Program-made: the position numbers and the translations under genes
Notes under the pieces: generated by a model
Database searches by the model: none
What the model was told of the DNA's origin: nothing
Seen by the model: only the letters and a program-made list of their open reading frames with translations
Part shown: piece by piece, positions 1-8,794 of the stretch
Layout: each line of letters opens with the position of its first letter
How positions within the stretch are numbered: the first letter of the stretch is position 1
Source of the DNA: Alistipes sp.
GTDB lineage: Bacteria; Bacteroidota; Bacteroidia; Bacteroidales; Rikenellaceae
Length of the DNA stretch: 43,735 nt
Assembly (NCBI GenBank): GCA_017532885.1
Contig: JAFXIS010000013.1
Coordinates: forward strand, 1-43,735
Direction: 5' to 3'

Positions 1-991
1 AGATATCCACTCCGTTTTCCAAGAGGCGCATAGCGAAGGTGTGGCGAAAGCAGTGGAAGGTTATGTGCTTCTCTATCTTCGCGAGTTTTAGTAGGCGTGG
101 GATGTAGAAACTTAACTTATAACTCGTCAAGTCGGGAAAGATCAACCCTCTCTTTTGAGGTTTGCCGAGTAGTTCAATCGCAGAGGGTGAGAGAGGTAGT
201 TTTACGGCCAATTGTGTTTTGCTAATAACGATATCAAGATATGATCGTTTCTTTGAGTTGATGTGCACGCTTTTCCAATCAAGAGCGAGTATATCACTAC
301 GCCGTAGTCCGGTATAGATTGACAGCAGGCACGCTCGTTGGACATCGGGATATTCCGTAAACTCCACTCGTTCCAGTCGGCGAATCTCCTTCTCGTCGAG
401 ATACTCTTTTGCGGTGTCGTGTTTCCAATGTATGCGAGATATCTTAGCGTTTATATCTGTCTTTATAATGCCGTCTTGATGGGCGAGATTCACGATACTC
501 AAAAAAGCATTGAAGTATGCCGAGGCTGTGTTCTGGCTCAGTTTTGCTCGTCTATGTAGTCCTTTAGTGTTGGTGAGAAAACCTTTGAATCGTTCACAGA
601 AACTGACCGTTACATCCTTAAAACTACATTTGCCCTTACAGAATCTGTGGAGATATTTTAGGCTGACTTTGAACTTAATGCCACGATACACGATATTGCG
701 GTGGAAATACTCCAAGAAATCTTCATTGATTCGCATTTTGGATAGGAACTCGTAATCCTTGTGTACAAGGCTGATATATCGCTCACATCGAATCGCATCA
801 GCAATATCATCTATGGTAGCGTTGAACTTTCGTTGTGCATCATTGGAGGGTGTCGTATATTTCTCAAGGTCGAGAAATTCATAGCGTACTTGCTTGCCAC
901 TATTGTCAGTAAATGGAGGGCAGAATTCAAGATAGACCGACAACATAGTTCCGTGGCACTTTTTCTTTGTGCGGATTACAACTCTTCCCAT
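1..991 (-). CDS. Tyrosine recombinase (integrase), C-terminus cut by window edge
   Basis: This is a site-specific tyrosine recombinase of an integrative element. The reading frame is open from the ATG at 991 down to base 1 (330 codons). Visible catalytic landmarks are the first Arg in YTGLRRSDIL (about residue 224), a plausible beta-hairpin Lys in ISKTQ, and the His and second Arg in HCFRHTFA (about residue 312). The nucleophilic Tyr must lie beyond base 1. The first ~200 residues look like the arm-type and SAM-like core-binding domains usual in Bacteroidota integrases. The ATG overlaps the end of the upstream helix-turn-helix gene by 16 nt, so translation is probably coupled. Codon use is richer in A/T-ending codons than in the chromosomal genes to the right. 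What the rest of the element carries cannot be seen. Confidence 0.93.
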   Translation of the reverse strand, partial: MGRVVIRTKKKCHGTMLSVYLEFCPPFTDNSGKQVRYEFLDLEKYTTPSNDAQRKFNATIDDIADAIRCERYISLVHKDYEFLSKMRINEDFLEYFHRNIVYRGIKFKVSLKYLHRFCKGKCSFKDVTVSFCERFKGFLTNTKGLHRRAKLSQNTASAYFNAFLSIVNLAHQDGIIKTDINAKISRIHWKHDTAKEYLDEKEIRRLERVEFTEYPDVQRACLLSIYTGLRRSDILALDWKSVHINSKKRSYLDIVISKTQLAVKLPLSPSAIELLGKPQKRGLIFPDLTSYKLSFYIPRLLKLAKIEKHITFHCFRHTFAMRLLENGVDI

Positions 992-1566
992 TGCTTTAAC
1001 TCTTTTAATTGTTTGAAATCCTTCACATTTACCAGTACCTTTGTATCTTTACATTTGATGCGAACTCTCTTACTTGCTGTAGCAGAAAGTAAAATTTTAC
1101 TCTCTATCGCGTATTCTTCGACCGCTTTTTCTAGGGTTATCCATTTCGGATTTATGGTCTTTTCAATCTCCCACGCAGCGATGCAATCATCATAATTAAA
1201 GCGACGAGAATTACCTAAATAATAGGAGCGGATGTTGTATCTTTCGACAAAACGCAACACCCAACAACGCCCCATTTTAGTATAATTCAACAGCCCTGCA
1301 AGAGAAAATGAGGCCGGGCAAAGTGGACAATCTTTGTTCGTTGGGAGTTTTGCAAACCACGCTCGTAGATGACGATACTTAATGCGTGTAACGCCATCTA
1401 ATACACAGTAGCGTAGAAAATTAGTTTTTGTTAGACGATAGATAAATTGCTTTGTGAATCCCGAAAGCTGCGCAGCGTCGCTTACCGTTAGCATCTCTTC
1501 ATAGTGATCTTGCGCTCTCAAATCCAATGGCGCAAGTCCTCGTTTTTGTTGTTTAATTTTTGTCAT
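976..1566 (-). CDS. Helix-turn-helix protein of the mobile element (excisionase/regulator-like)
   Basis: A 196-residue protein with an N-terminal segment, about residues 25-75 (LTVSDAAQLSGFTKQFIYRL), that reads like a MerR/excisionase-type HTH_17 helix-turn-helix. A second similar segment is possible around residues 135-150, where ITLEKAVEEYAIES again resembles the start of such a domain. A CPLC pair sits near residue 81 (KDCPLCPASF). The gene is directly upstream of the integrase and overlaps it by 16 nt. A DNA-binding protein partnered with the integrase, controlling excision or element gene expression, is the natural inference. I do not recognise a named family beyond the helix-turn-helix. 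Confidence 0.7.
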   Translation of the reverse strand: MTKIKQQKRGLAPLDLRAQDHYEEMLTVSDAAQLSGFTKQFIYRLTKTNFLRYCVLDGVTRIKYRHLRAWFAKLPTNKDCPLCPASFSLAGLLNYTKMGRCWVLRFVERYNIRSYYLGNSRRFNYDDCIAAWEIEKTINPKWITLEKAVEEYAIESKILLSATASKRVRIKCKDTKVLVNVKDFKQLKELKQWEEL

Positions 1567-1868
1567 ATTTTATTAAATCATTTGGTTGAACGACATAATA
1601 AATATAACGCATAGTAAACACCCTGAAAAATGAGTATCGGTTGAGTATCAACTTAATTTTTCACCCTCGTTGTAAGGCCTTGAGAGAGCGACTTATTTTT
1701 AGCACAAATTATCACTTTGGGGGTGAAATGGGGCGAAAAAAAAGAATTTTGCAGATTTTCGCAAAATTCTTAAAGTATTGATATTTAGTATTTTAAGATG
1801 CTTTGTCCTTGATTTTTACTTTCTTTTCGTCATTTTGTAAATGCTTGATAATCAGGGAGTTACAAGGG
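1567..1868. other. Junction region between mobile element and mnmE
   Basis: An AT-rich 302-bp gap without a convincing gene. It holds two direct copies of TGAGTATC (1631-1638 and 1642-1649) spaced 11 bp apart, the second inside the inverted repeat GTTGAGTATCAAC (1640-1652); this is a plausible binding site for the helix-turn-helix protein or the integrase. It also holds the terminator of the mnmE operon (1736-1771) and a short palindrome TGATAATCA (1846-1854) close to the mnmE stop codon. The exact element boundary cannot be set from this end alone. Confidence 0.5.
1736..1771 (-). terminator. Rho-independent terminator of the parA-mnmE operon
   Basis: Read on the minus strand, AAGAATTTTGC, an 8-nt loop and GCAAAATTCTT form a perfect 11-bp stem that runs into a T tract. 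It lies about 100 nt after the mnmE stop codon. Confidence 0.8.
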
Positions 1869-3242
1869 TTATTTTCCGATGCAGAAATTAGCGAAGATGG
1901 ATTTTAGGATGTCGTCCGAGGAGATTTCGCCGGTGATGGTGCCTAAGTGATAGATTACTTGGCGGATATCTTCACTCAGCAGGTCGGTTGTGACGCCCTG
2001 CGTCAGGCCTTGCAATGCCGCAGAGAGTGCCTCCTCGGCTTGGCACAGAGCATCGTAGTGGCGGCGATTCGACACAATGACATCGCCTGCATATGCCGCC
2101 GAAGTATCGGCTGCCGAAAGTAAGCAGCTACGCAACTGCGCCATACCCTCTCCGCTCTTTGCCGAGATTGTCAAGGTCGGATATTGTTCATCTGTAAAAG
2201 GCGTGTTCCATATCTCCGCGCTATCGTGCAGGTCCGCCTTCGTTAAAACTCGATATATCTTTTGCCCCTCAGGAGCTTCATAGCCCGACATATCTGCCTC
2301 GAACGAAGATGCGGCATCGTCCGTAAGCCACAGCACTATCATCGCGCGGCGCAAAGCCTCCGTAGTGCGTTCTATGCCCATGCGTTCCAGCCTATCCTCG
2401 GTATCATGCAGGCCCGCAGTATCGACAAAGCGATACACAACACCTCCCATATTTACCACTGCCTCAATCGTATCGCGTGTCGTGCCGGCAATATCCGACA
2501 CCATAGCTCTATCCTCACCTGCGAGAGCATTCAGCAAGGTACTTTTTCCAACATTCGGGCGGCCGGCAATTGCCACCGTAACGCCATGTTTCAGCGCATT
2601 ACCCAGGGCAAACGAATCACGCAACTTTACAACCTCGCGATTAAGCTCCATGAGAAAATTTTTCAACTCCTCACGATTGGCAAACTCAACATCCTCCTCC
2701 GAGAAATCGAGTTCCAACTCCAACAACGACACGATATGCAGCAATCGTTCCCGAAGCGCCTGAAGCAGAGCAGAATAGCCTCCTCGCATCTGCGTAGATG
2801 CCACAGCATGCGACGCTTGCGAGTCGGCAGCGATAATATCGGCAACAGCCTCTGCCTGCGACAAGTCCATGCGTCCTGCTAAGAAAGCGCGACGCGTAAA
2901 CTCCCCCGCCTCGGCCATGCGGGCTCCACGCTCAATCAGCAAACCGAGTATACGATTTACCACATAACGCGAGCCATGAGCCGAAATCTCCACGCTATCC
3001 TCCGCAGTATAGGAGTGTGGGGCGCGAAACAGCGTAACGACAACATCATCCACCACATCCTCGCCATCCACGATATTGCCATAATGAGCCGTAGCGGTCT
3101 TTGCATCGGCAAGCACCACTCTACCTCGGAACACCGCATCACATATAGCAATAGCCTCTGCCCCACTCATGCGAATAAGGCACAGAGCTCCGCCGGCAGG
3201 TGTTGCCGGAGCTACAATAGTATCGTGGTCGAGGTATATCAT
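1869..3242 (-). CDS. mnmE: tRNA uridine-5-carboxymethylaminomethyl modification GTPase MnmE
   Basis: MnmE works with MnmG to install the (carboxymethyl)aminomethyl group on C5 of wobble uridine 34 of certain tRNAs, using GTP, a folate C1 donor and FAD. The protein has the usual length (457 aa). It has the N-terminal folate-binding domain (starts MIYLDHDTIVAPATP), a helical domain, and an inserted G domain with GRPNVGKST (P-loop), DIAGTTRDT, DTAGLH and TKAD. It ends in the conserved FCIGK with the catalytic Cys. It is the last gene of a minus-strand run with parA, parB, DUF5683 and a lytic transglycosylase, 6 nt after the transglycosylase stop. The 3' end faces the mobile element; mnmE 3' ends are known insertion sites for islands such as SGI1. 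Confidence 0.97.
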   Translation of the reverse strand: MIYLDHDTIVAPATPAGGALCLIRMSGAEAIAICDAVFRGRVVLADAKTATAHYGNIVDGEDVVDDVVVTLFRAPHSYTAEDSVEISAHGSRYVVNRILGLLIERGARMAEAGEFTRRAFLAGRMDLSQAEAVADIIAADSQASHAVASTQMRGGYSALLQALRERLLHIVSLLELELDFSEEDVEFANREELKNFLMELNREVVKLRDSFALGNALKHGVTVAIAGRPNVGKSTLLNALAGEDRAMVSDIAGTTRDTIEAVVNMGGVVYRFVDTAGLHDTEDRLERMGIERTTEALRRAMIVLWLTDDAASSFEADMSGYEAPEGQKIYRVLTKADLHDSAEIWNTPFTDEQYPTLTISAKSGEGMAQLRSCLLSAADTSAAYAGDVIVSNRRHYDALCQAEEALSAALQGLTQGVTTDLLSEDIRQVIYHLGTITGEISSDDILKSIFANFCIGK

Positions 3243-3248
3243 ACTCCG

Positions 3249-4664
3249 TTATCGCTCGATTCTCAAACGCTGGCCCTCGCGCAGAGTATTAGCATTGCGG
3301 ATGCCATTCCAGCGCATAAGTTGCTTAACCGTTACGCGATATTTACGGGCAATAGCACCCAGCGTATCGCCACGCTTAACCTTATAATATATAATAGATG
3401 TCTCGGCCATCTTCTTCGCCACCGTACTCGGGTTCAGGTACTCCTTGAGGTAGACCGAATCCTTGGCGTAAATCGAATCGCAGTTAATGATATAATCCGT
3501 AACTCGATTCGACGGCAAAATAAGCGTATAGCTCTGCGTAGTGGCAGGGATAATGTCGAGTTTATATTGCGGATTGAGCATCTTCAATGTCTCGGTCGTG
3601 ACATCTATGGTCGAGGCCACCTGACCGAAATGCAACAAGCGGCGCACCTGAATAGTATCGGTTGCCAACGGCATTGGAGGTTCAACATAGCTGATATTAT
3701 GCGCCTGATGATAGGCATAGGCATATGAAGCTGCGATAAATGCTGGCACATAGCCTCTCGTCTCCGAAGGCAGATACCAATAGACCTCCCAGAACGACTG
3801 AGGATTTCCTCCGGCTCGCGCCAAAGCCTTATTCACATTGCCCGGGCCACAATTATAGGCCGCAATAGCGAGGCTCCAATCGTTATACATATTATAGAGG
3901 TCCTTCATATAACGACATGCCGCCTTTGTAGACTTCACAGGGTCAAAGCGCTCATCCACCATCGAATTTATCTGCAAACCATACGAACGACCCGTAGTCG
4001 GCATAAACTGCCACAATCCGGCAGCTCCGGCACGCGACATCGCCGTAGAACGCAATGCCGACTCGATAATTGCCATTGCGTGCAGCTCAACGGGCAAACC
4101 AGCCTTAATCAACTCCTCGTCAATCATCGGGAAGTAATACTGCGCCAACGACAACACATTCTGCATAACGCCCGTAGGTTGGGTGTAGCGCTGAATATAT
4201 GAGCGTACGATAGAGTTATATGGCAGATGAATAGGCGAAACAAGCAGTTTCAAACGCGACTCATAAAGCGAATCCAAGCGTGCATCGCCACTCACCTCAA
4301 CCGGCTCACAGATATACTCTTTGAAGAATTGGTCGAACATCTCATCAACCTGCTCGCGCTTGAGTTGCGCCGCAAGAGAGTCGGCTACGGCAGGAGTATA
4401 CTCCACAGCAAAGTCCTTACTCTTTTGTTCCTGTGGTGCTGCCACCTCCGTATCGCCGGTGTTGCTTTGCTCTTGGCGCTGCTGCTCTCTTTGGCGATAG
4501 ATTTCGATTAACGACGCCAACGAATCGGCTCGTTGCTGCTCGATGACGAGTTGCTGCTTAACTGTCGGTTTTTTGCGTCTGAAACCCTGTGCAAAACCCT
4601 CTGCTGGCATTACTGCAGAGAGTAGCAATAGGGCAAAAAGTGTCTTAAATACTATTTTGCTCAT
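3249..4664 (-). CDS. Membrane-associated lytic murein transglycosylase with LysM (MltD-like)
   Basis: Cleaves the MurNAc-GlcNAc bond of peptidoglycan, forming 1,6-anhydro ends, in the periplasm. The order is a signal peptide (MSKIVFKTLFALLLLSAVMP, cleaved near EGFAQ), a Gln/Glu/Arg-rich linker, and a family-1 transglycosylase (SLT) domain. The likely catalytic Glu is in IIESALRSTAMSRAGAAG, followed by LWQFMPTTGRSYGL and AIAAYNCGPGNVNKA. A single C-terminal LysM (YYKVKRGDTLGAIARKYRVT) binds glycan. At 471 aa it is the normal size for MltD-like proteins in Bacteroidota. It lies between the DUF5683 gene (22 nt upstream) and mnmE (6 nt downstream), in the same operon. Confidence 0.94.
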   Translation of the reverse strand: MSKIVFKTLFALLLLSAVMPAEGFAQGFRRKKPTVKQQLVIEQQRADSLASLIEIYRQREQQRQEQSNTGDTEVAAPQEQKSKDFAVEYTPAVADSLAAQLKREQVDEMFDQFFKEYICEPVEVSGDARLDSLYESRLKLLVSPIHLPYNSIVRSYIQRYTQPTGVMQNVLSLAQYYFPMIDEELIKAGLPVELHAMAIIESALRSTAMSRAGAAGLWQFMPTTGRSYGLQINSMVDERFDPVKSTKAACRYMKDLYNMYNDWSLAIAAYNCGPGNVNKALARAGGNPQSFWEVYWYLPSETRGYVPAFIAASYAYAYHQAHNISYVEPPMPLATDTIQVRRLLHFGQVASTIDVTTETLKMLNPQYKLDIIPATTQSYTLILPSNRVTDYIINCDSIYAKDSVYLKEYLNPSTVAKKMAETSIIYYKVKRGDTLGAIARKYRVTVKQLMRWNGIRNANTLREGQRLRIER

Positions 4665-4686
4665 AAATTATTATAATTCTTAACTC

Positions 4687-5889
4687 TTAGAAAGTCATGT
4701 TAATATTGAATCCGAATATTGGTGTGGCACCATGTACATTCGAGTACTGATAATCAAACAGAGGCTCCATGCTCACCGTCAAATCATCCGACACATCAAA
4801 ATCCTTCAAGTGGGCATCCACATGGGCATCCACGGCCTGGAAAGCATATACGGCGGCTGTGAGAATAAGACATAAATCTCGATTACGACGATAGGCATCA
4901 CGAAGATTCTTCAGGTAGCTTGCCGAGTAACGACCCGAGAACTCATCCTTCGACACTCCCTCGGGGTAGTTTCCGGGATTAAGGTCAAAGTCGGCACGCA
5001 GCGCATATGCGGTCTTAAAGCGTTTGTATCCTCGATTGTTCCAATCTATGACATATATCATCGACGCCATACCTCCCAACACAATCGGAGCTCGCCAATA
5101 GCTCTTATTGTAAATCTGTCCTGCTCCGGGGCATATCAACGACAAGGTTGTCGCCTTCTTCACATCCGACACCTCGTTGGTCGAATAATTCACCGCCGCA
5201 TCTCCCAAGAAATAGATGTACGATGCAGCCGCAGCACCCCACAACAGCTGTCGCTTCGTATTCGAGCGAATCATCTTGCTCTGCACCGCATTCAACTCCT
5301 CGGTACGCGACAATCCATTCTCCGTAACCAAAGCATCGTACTGCCTCTTCAAGGGTTTATAGATGCTATTTTGATGCACCGCCAAGCCTATGGCCGAGCC
5401 CATCGTACCATATAAGATTGGAAGTTTCCAATATTGTTTATTATAAATCTGACCATAGCCCGGCAACACTGCGCTCACCAAACATACACGCGAGAGCGAC
5501 ACCGAATCGCCAAACCACGGCTCCGGAGGCAGGATATTACCATTGGCATCCACCCTGTCTTGCTCGCGAGCACGCTGAAGCAATCGCTCATATCGCGCGA
5601 GCGAATCTTCTCGCTGACGAGCCTGCTTAGCCAAAATCTTCAGATGACGGAGTGAATCCGAGCGCGACATAACCACCGTATCCTGCTGCATGCCCGTAGT
5701 ATCGCGTTGTTGCAGCATTCCACCCAAAACCATCTGCTTATCGCCTCGCTTAAGATTCTGCGCAGTGGCCTCCATGGTGCCACATAACACCACAGCAAGC
5801 ATCACAACACCGACCAAGAGCAATCTTTCCACCACTCTTCGGCTATCGTGCAACACCCTCTTAATCACCCCTGAAATAGATATCGTCAT
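4687..5889 (-). CDS. DUF5683-type membrane protein with duplicated motif
   Basis: A 400-residue membrane protein, very probably of the DUF5683 family, whose function is unknown. An N-terminal hydrophobic segment (LLLVGVVMLAVVLCGTM) ending near ATAQ is either a signal peptide or an anchor. The core contains a clear internal duplication: VLPGYGQIYNKQYWKLPI at about residue 140 and ICPGAGQIYNKSYWRAPI at about residue 258, each followed by a hydrophobic segment. The C-terminus (FGFNINMTF) looks like a final outer-membrane beta strand. It is the third gene of the parA-parB operon; this arrangement is recurrent in Bacteroidota, but the link to chromosome segregation or wall metabolism is only contextual. 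Confidence 0.85.
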   Translation of the reverse strand: MTISISGVIKRVLHDSRRVVERLLLVGVVMLAVVLCGTMEATAQNLKRGDKQMVLGGMLQQRDTTGMQQDTVVMSRSDSLRHLKILAKQARQREDSLARYERLLQRAREQDRVDANGNILPPEPWFGDSVSLSRVCLVSAVLPGYGQIYNKQYWKLPILYGTMGSAIGLAVHQNSIYKPLKRQYDALVTENGLSRTEELNAVQSKMIRSNTKRQLLWGAAAASYIYFLGDAAVNYSTNEVSDVKKATTLSLICPGAGQIYNKSYWRAPIVLGGMASMIYVIDWNNRGYKRFKTAYALRADFDLNPGNYPEGVSKDEFSGRYSASYLKNLRDAYRRNRDLCLILTAAVYAFQAVDAHVDAHLKDFDVSDDLTVSMEPLFDYQYSNVHGATPIFGFNINMTF

Positions 5890-5907
5890 TATTCGATTAT
5901 CACTTAA

Positions 5908-6768
5908 TTATTTATTGCGCAAGCGCTCTATAAACATCTCAATGTCGGCATCGCTCGCAAAGTCAATAACGATTTTGCCACCTCCCGACTTTCCGCGCTT
6001 AATGCTGATATTCTGCGAAAAATAGGGTTCCAACTGCTCCACAAGACGAGAATATGACTCCGGATACTCCTCCTCCGCCTGCTCGTCACACGGTTTCGCC
6101 TCGGCCAACTTACGCGCCAAAGCCTCCGCCTGACGCACCGACAAACCCTTCTTTATGCACTTCTTGAGCGCCCACAACTGATTCTCGGCATCAACTCCGG
6201 CAATAGCCTTCGCATGGCCCATTGTAATCAAGCCCTCCTTCAATGCCAACTGCACCTCGTCGGGCAATGACAACAGACGCATATAGTTCGATACGGTGGA
6301 GCGTTTTTTGCCCACCTTATCCGCCATAGCCTCCTGAGTAAGCCCACACTCCTCGATAAGGCGCTGCATACCCAACGCAATCTCGATGGCATTCAAATCC
6401 TGACGCTGGATATTCTCGACCAACGCCATGGCATGCAGATTTTCATCATTTACCTCACGGATATATGCCGGCAACGACTCCAAACCTACAATCTGCGATG
6501 CTCGCCAACGACGCTCTCCGCTGATGATGATATACTTGTCACCCTCCGCCTTACGCACCGTAATAGGCTGAATAACGCCCAACTGGCGAATTGAGTCCGC
6601 CAACTCCTGCAACGCCTCGTCATCAAACTGCGTACGCGGCTGCGTGGGATTCGGCATTATCTGTTTTGTGGCAATCTCTGCCATTTGATTCATCGGAGCA
6701 GTCTTTACAGCCACTTTATCTGTACCAAAAATGGCATCCAAACCTCGTCCTAAACCCTTCTGTTTCAT
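5908..6768 (-). CDS. parB: Chromosome partitioning protein ParB
   Basis: A CTP-dependent DNA clamp that loads at parS sites and works with ParA to segregate the chromosome origin. It begins with the typical GLGRGLDAIFG. The N-terminal CTP-binding domain includes GERRWRAS (about residues 84-91) and the following MALVENIQRQDLNAIE. Next comes the helix-turn-helix DNA-binding domain (LTQEAMADKVGKKRSTVSNYMRLL), and then a linker and a C-terminal dimerisation domain (VIDFASDADIEMFIERL). The length of 286 aa is normal. It follows parA by 14 nt. I saw no parS-like palindrome in the window, so the origin-proximal sites must be elsewhere. Confidence 0.97.
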   Translation of the reverse strand: MKQKGLGRGLDAIFGTDKVAVKTAPMNQMAEIATKQIMPNPTQPRTQFDDEALQELADSIRQLGVIQPITVRKAEGDKYIIISGERRWRASQIVGLESLPAYIREVNDENLHAMALVENIQRQDLNAIEIALGMQRLIEECGLTQEAMADKVGKKRSTVSNYMRLLSLPDEVQLALKEGLITMGHAKAIAGVDAENQLWALKKCIKKGLSVRQAEALARKLAEAKPCDEQAEEEYPESYSRLVEQLEPYFSQNISIKRGKSGGGKIVIDFASDADIEMFIERLRNK

Positions 6769-6782
6769 ATGATTTTATTTTT

Positions 6783-7559
6783 CTATTTCTTTTCTGCCTT
6801 TTTACGATTACGCTTCAAAAACTCCTTCGCCAACATAAGGTAATTCATCGAGCCGGTAGCCGATGCATCGTACAACATTACCGGTTTACCATGCGACGGA
6901 GCCTCGCCCAAGCGTATGTTACGCTGAATAACAGTATCGAAAGCCAACGGGCCAAAATGCTCTCTAACCTCGGTTGCAACCTGATTGTTCAGGCGGTTAC
7001 GCATATACATCGTCAAGACAAAACCCTCAATCTCCAACTCAGGATTCAATCCGCCTTTGACAATCTTTATCGTGTTGAGCAACTTACTCAAACCCTCCAG
7101 CGCCAAATACTCACACTGCACGGGAATAAGCACCGAATCTGCCGCAGTAAGGATATTTACGGTCGTATAGCCCAACGAGGGCGAGCAGTCGATAAGGATA
7201 TAATCATACTTATCACGCACCGGAGCCAAAATCTCCTTAACGATATGGTGGCCGTTCTCCATTTTGGGCAGTTCGGTATCTGCTGCAACCAATTGAATAC
7301 TCGACGGCAAAACCCACAACTTCTTAATATCGGGGCTCTGTAAAATCACCTCTTCGGCACGCTTTTCGCCCGTTATACACTCATATATGCCATCAAGTTC
7401 GATATCAAATCCCAATCCCGATGTTGCGTTTGCCTGCGGGTCAGCATCGAGCAGCAGCACCTTCTTGCCCAAGATAGCAAGCGATGCCGCCAGATTTATA
7501 GCTGTCGTAGTCTTACCTACGCCACCCTTTTGATTTGCCAATGCAATTACTTTCGACAT
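6783..7559 (-). CDS. parA: Chromosome partitioning ATPase ParA (Soj-like)
   Basis: A Walker-type ATPase that binds DNA non-specifically as an ATP dimer and is released by ParB, giving directional segregation. The deviant Walker A box is KGGVGKTTTAINLA near the N-terminus (with the signature Lys at KGG), the A' motif is VLLLDADPQANATSG, and Walker B is DYILIDCSPSLG. At 258 aa without an N-terminal helix-turn-helix it belongs to the chromosomal Soj type rather than the long plasmid type. It is the first gene of the operon and is divergent from the CPBP protease gene. A -7-like box on the minus strand lies about 160 nt upstream. Confidence 0.97.
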   Translation of the reverse strand: MSKVIALANQKGGVGKTTTAINLAASLAILGKKVLLLDADPQANATSGLGFDIELDGIYECITGEKRAEEVILQSPDIKKLWVLPSSIQLVAADTELPKMENGHHIVKEILAPVRDKYDYILIDCSPSLGYTTVNILTAADSVLIPVQCEYLALEGLSKLLNTIKIVKGGLNPELEIEGFVLTMYMRNRLNNQVATEVREHFGPLAFDTVIQRNIRLGEAPSHGKPVMLYDASATGSMNYLMLAKEFLKRNRKKAEKK

Positions 7560-7714
7560 TTTATCTCTATTTATTTTTTACAAAAACACAATCCCCGCCT
7601 TTTAACTTCAATTGCCATACCTATGACCTCAATCCACTCTCAAGTCCACGATCAAATCTACTCTCAGATTGCCTCTTATCGGCACCCCGTCGAAAAAAGC
7701 AGGATATAATCGGA

Positions 7715-7722
7715 CAAATTTA
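7715..7722 (-). promoter_or_regulatory. Candidate -7 box for the parA operon
   Basis: On the minus strand these bases read TAAATTTG, a fit to TAnnTTTG. I could not find a convincing TTTG at the right distance upstream, so this is a weak call that rests on position in the parA/CPBP divergent gap. Confidence 0.35.
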
Positions 7723-7765
7723 ATGAAATTAAATTAAATAACATCATCATTGCCGAAAAAATGAT

Positions 7766-7773
7766 TAACTTTG
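7766..7773 (+). promoter_or_regulatory. Candidate -7 box for the CPBP protease gene
   Basis: TAACTTTG fits TAnnTTTG and lies 37 nt before the ATG at 7811. The nearest TTG (7750-7752) is too close (13 nt) to be a standard -33 element, so only the -7 box is supported. Confidence 0.45.
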
Positions 7774-7810
7774 TCACATTATAAATTCGGACAAAACGCA
7801 TAGCGACAAC

Positions 7811-8731
7811 ATGGAAGAGATTAATAACGAGAACATAACAACGATAGAGAAGAGCGCAATCAACTCTACCACATCAGCAATCAAAGAGCCTTCAGCGCAG
7901 CCTAAACGCAACAAGATGTGGTGGGCGGACCTGATTGTCATAATCTTCGCATTTCTAACCTCTCAATTCGCCGGAGCTTTCATATGTATGCTCCTCGGGA
8001 TAACACCTCCCACAGAGAATTTTGCAGGTGATATCCATACCGAAGAGGCAGCTGTCGCAGCCTCCGAGCAAGCCCGCTTTATTGCATGCACAACACTCTG
8101 TGCCATAGTCATTTGCTTAGGCTTCATGGCTCTCTATGCCCGTGGCAGAAAATTCAATAAAATAATACAGTTCCGCACCCCCGGCTGGGCATCTCCCTTC
8201 AGGCTATTATGCGGCTATTTATTGCTCTGGTGCTTCAGTATCGCCATCGAGCCTCTTGCCGAGATGTTACCCGGCGACCAAAGCATGCTCGGAGGTGGCG
8301 GATGGTTGCTTATTTCGGCAATTTTTCTTGCCCCATTTTTCGAGGAAGTTATCTTCCGAGGTTACATCGCCGGTATACTCAGAAAGGCATGCGGAGTGAC
8401 CGTTGCATGGATATTTTCTTCGTTGCTTTTCGGCATAGCTCACGGCACACCGTCAGTCATAGTATCGGCCACCGTAAGCGGCTTGGTATTAGGATTTTAC
8501 TACATGCGCTACCGTTCCTTGAGTCTTGTCATAATGTTGCACGCCATGAACAACGCCACAGCATGTTTTCTGCACACTCTCGGACTTTCAGATACAACCA
8601 TCCGCGAGATGTTGGGTGGAGGTGAAATCTATTGGGCGATTTATGCCTTATGTGTAAGCATTTCAATCATCGCGTTTGCCCGCATGTGGCAGGTGATGCG
8701 CGAGCATGAAAACAACAAATACATAGCATAA
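7811..8731 (+). CDS. CPBP family intramembrane glutamic endopeptidase
   Basis: A multi-pass membrane protein of the CAAX protease and bacteriocin-processing (CPBP/Abi) family. The three family motifs are visible: FFEEVIFRGYI (EExxxR, about residues 178-188), FGIAHG with the first conserved His, and MLHAMNNA with the second His. An N-terminal acidic and polar tail of about 35 residues precedes the first membrane segment (WADLIVIIFAFLTSQFAGAFICML). Substrates are unknown; bacterial members process peptides or act in immunity to bacteriocins. The gene stands between the divergent parA operon and the outer-membrane chaperone operon, with no obvious functional tie to either. Confidence 0.9.
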   Translation: MEEINNENITTIEKSAINSTTSAIKEPSAQPKRNKMWWADLIVIIFAFLTSQFAGAFICMLLGITPPTENFAGDIHTEEAAVAASEQARFIACTTLCAIVICLGFMALYARGRKFNKIIQFRTPGWASPFRLLCGYLLLWCFSIAIEPLAEMLPGDQSMLGGGGWLLISAIFLAPFFEEVIFRGYIAGILRKACGVTVAWIFSSLLFGIAHGTPSVIVSATVSGLVLGFYYMRYRSLSLVIMLHAMNNATACFLHTLGLSDTTIREMLGGGEIYWAIYALCVSISIIAFARMWQVMREHENNKYIA

Positions 8732-8777
8732 ATGTAATAATCTCAGCTATTGATGCGTTTATTTCAAGTAAAAAAAC

Positions 8778-8785
8778 TATCTTTG
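8778..8785 (+). promoter_or_regulatory. Candidate -7 box setting the start of the chaperone operon
   Basis: TATCTTTG fits TAnnTTTG and ends 9 nt before the ATG at 8795. A transcript starting a few bases downstream would exclude the upstream ATG at 8750 and leave a leader of only a few nucleotides. Confidence 0.5.
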
Positions 8786-8794
8786 TCGATTATT

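Noticed and set aside
338..1195. Three plus-strand open frames across 338-1195
   Set aside because: They lie antisense to the integrase and helix-turn-helix genes, whose motifs are unambiguous.
2976..3728. A 250-codon plus-strand frame opposite the mnmE/transglycosylase junction
   Set aside because: It spans two real genes on the other strand and has shadow-like composition.
6591..7343. Long plus-strand open frame opposite parA/parB
   Set aside because: A shadow of two strongly conserved genes, with no recognisable domain.
7560..7810. parS sites near parAB
   Set aside because: I looked for a TTCACGTGAA-type palindrome in this gap and elsewhere in the window and saw none.
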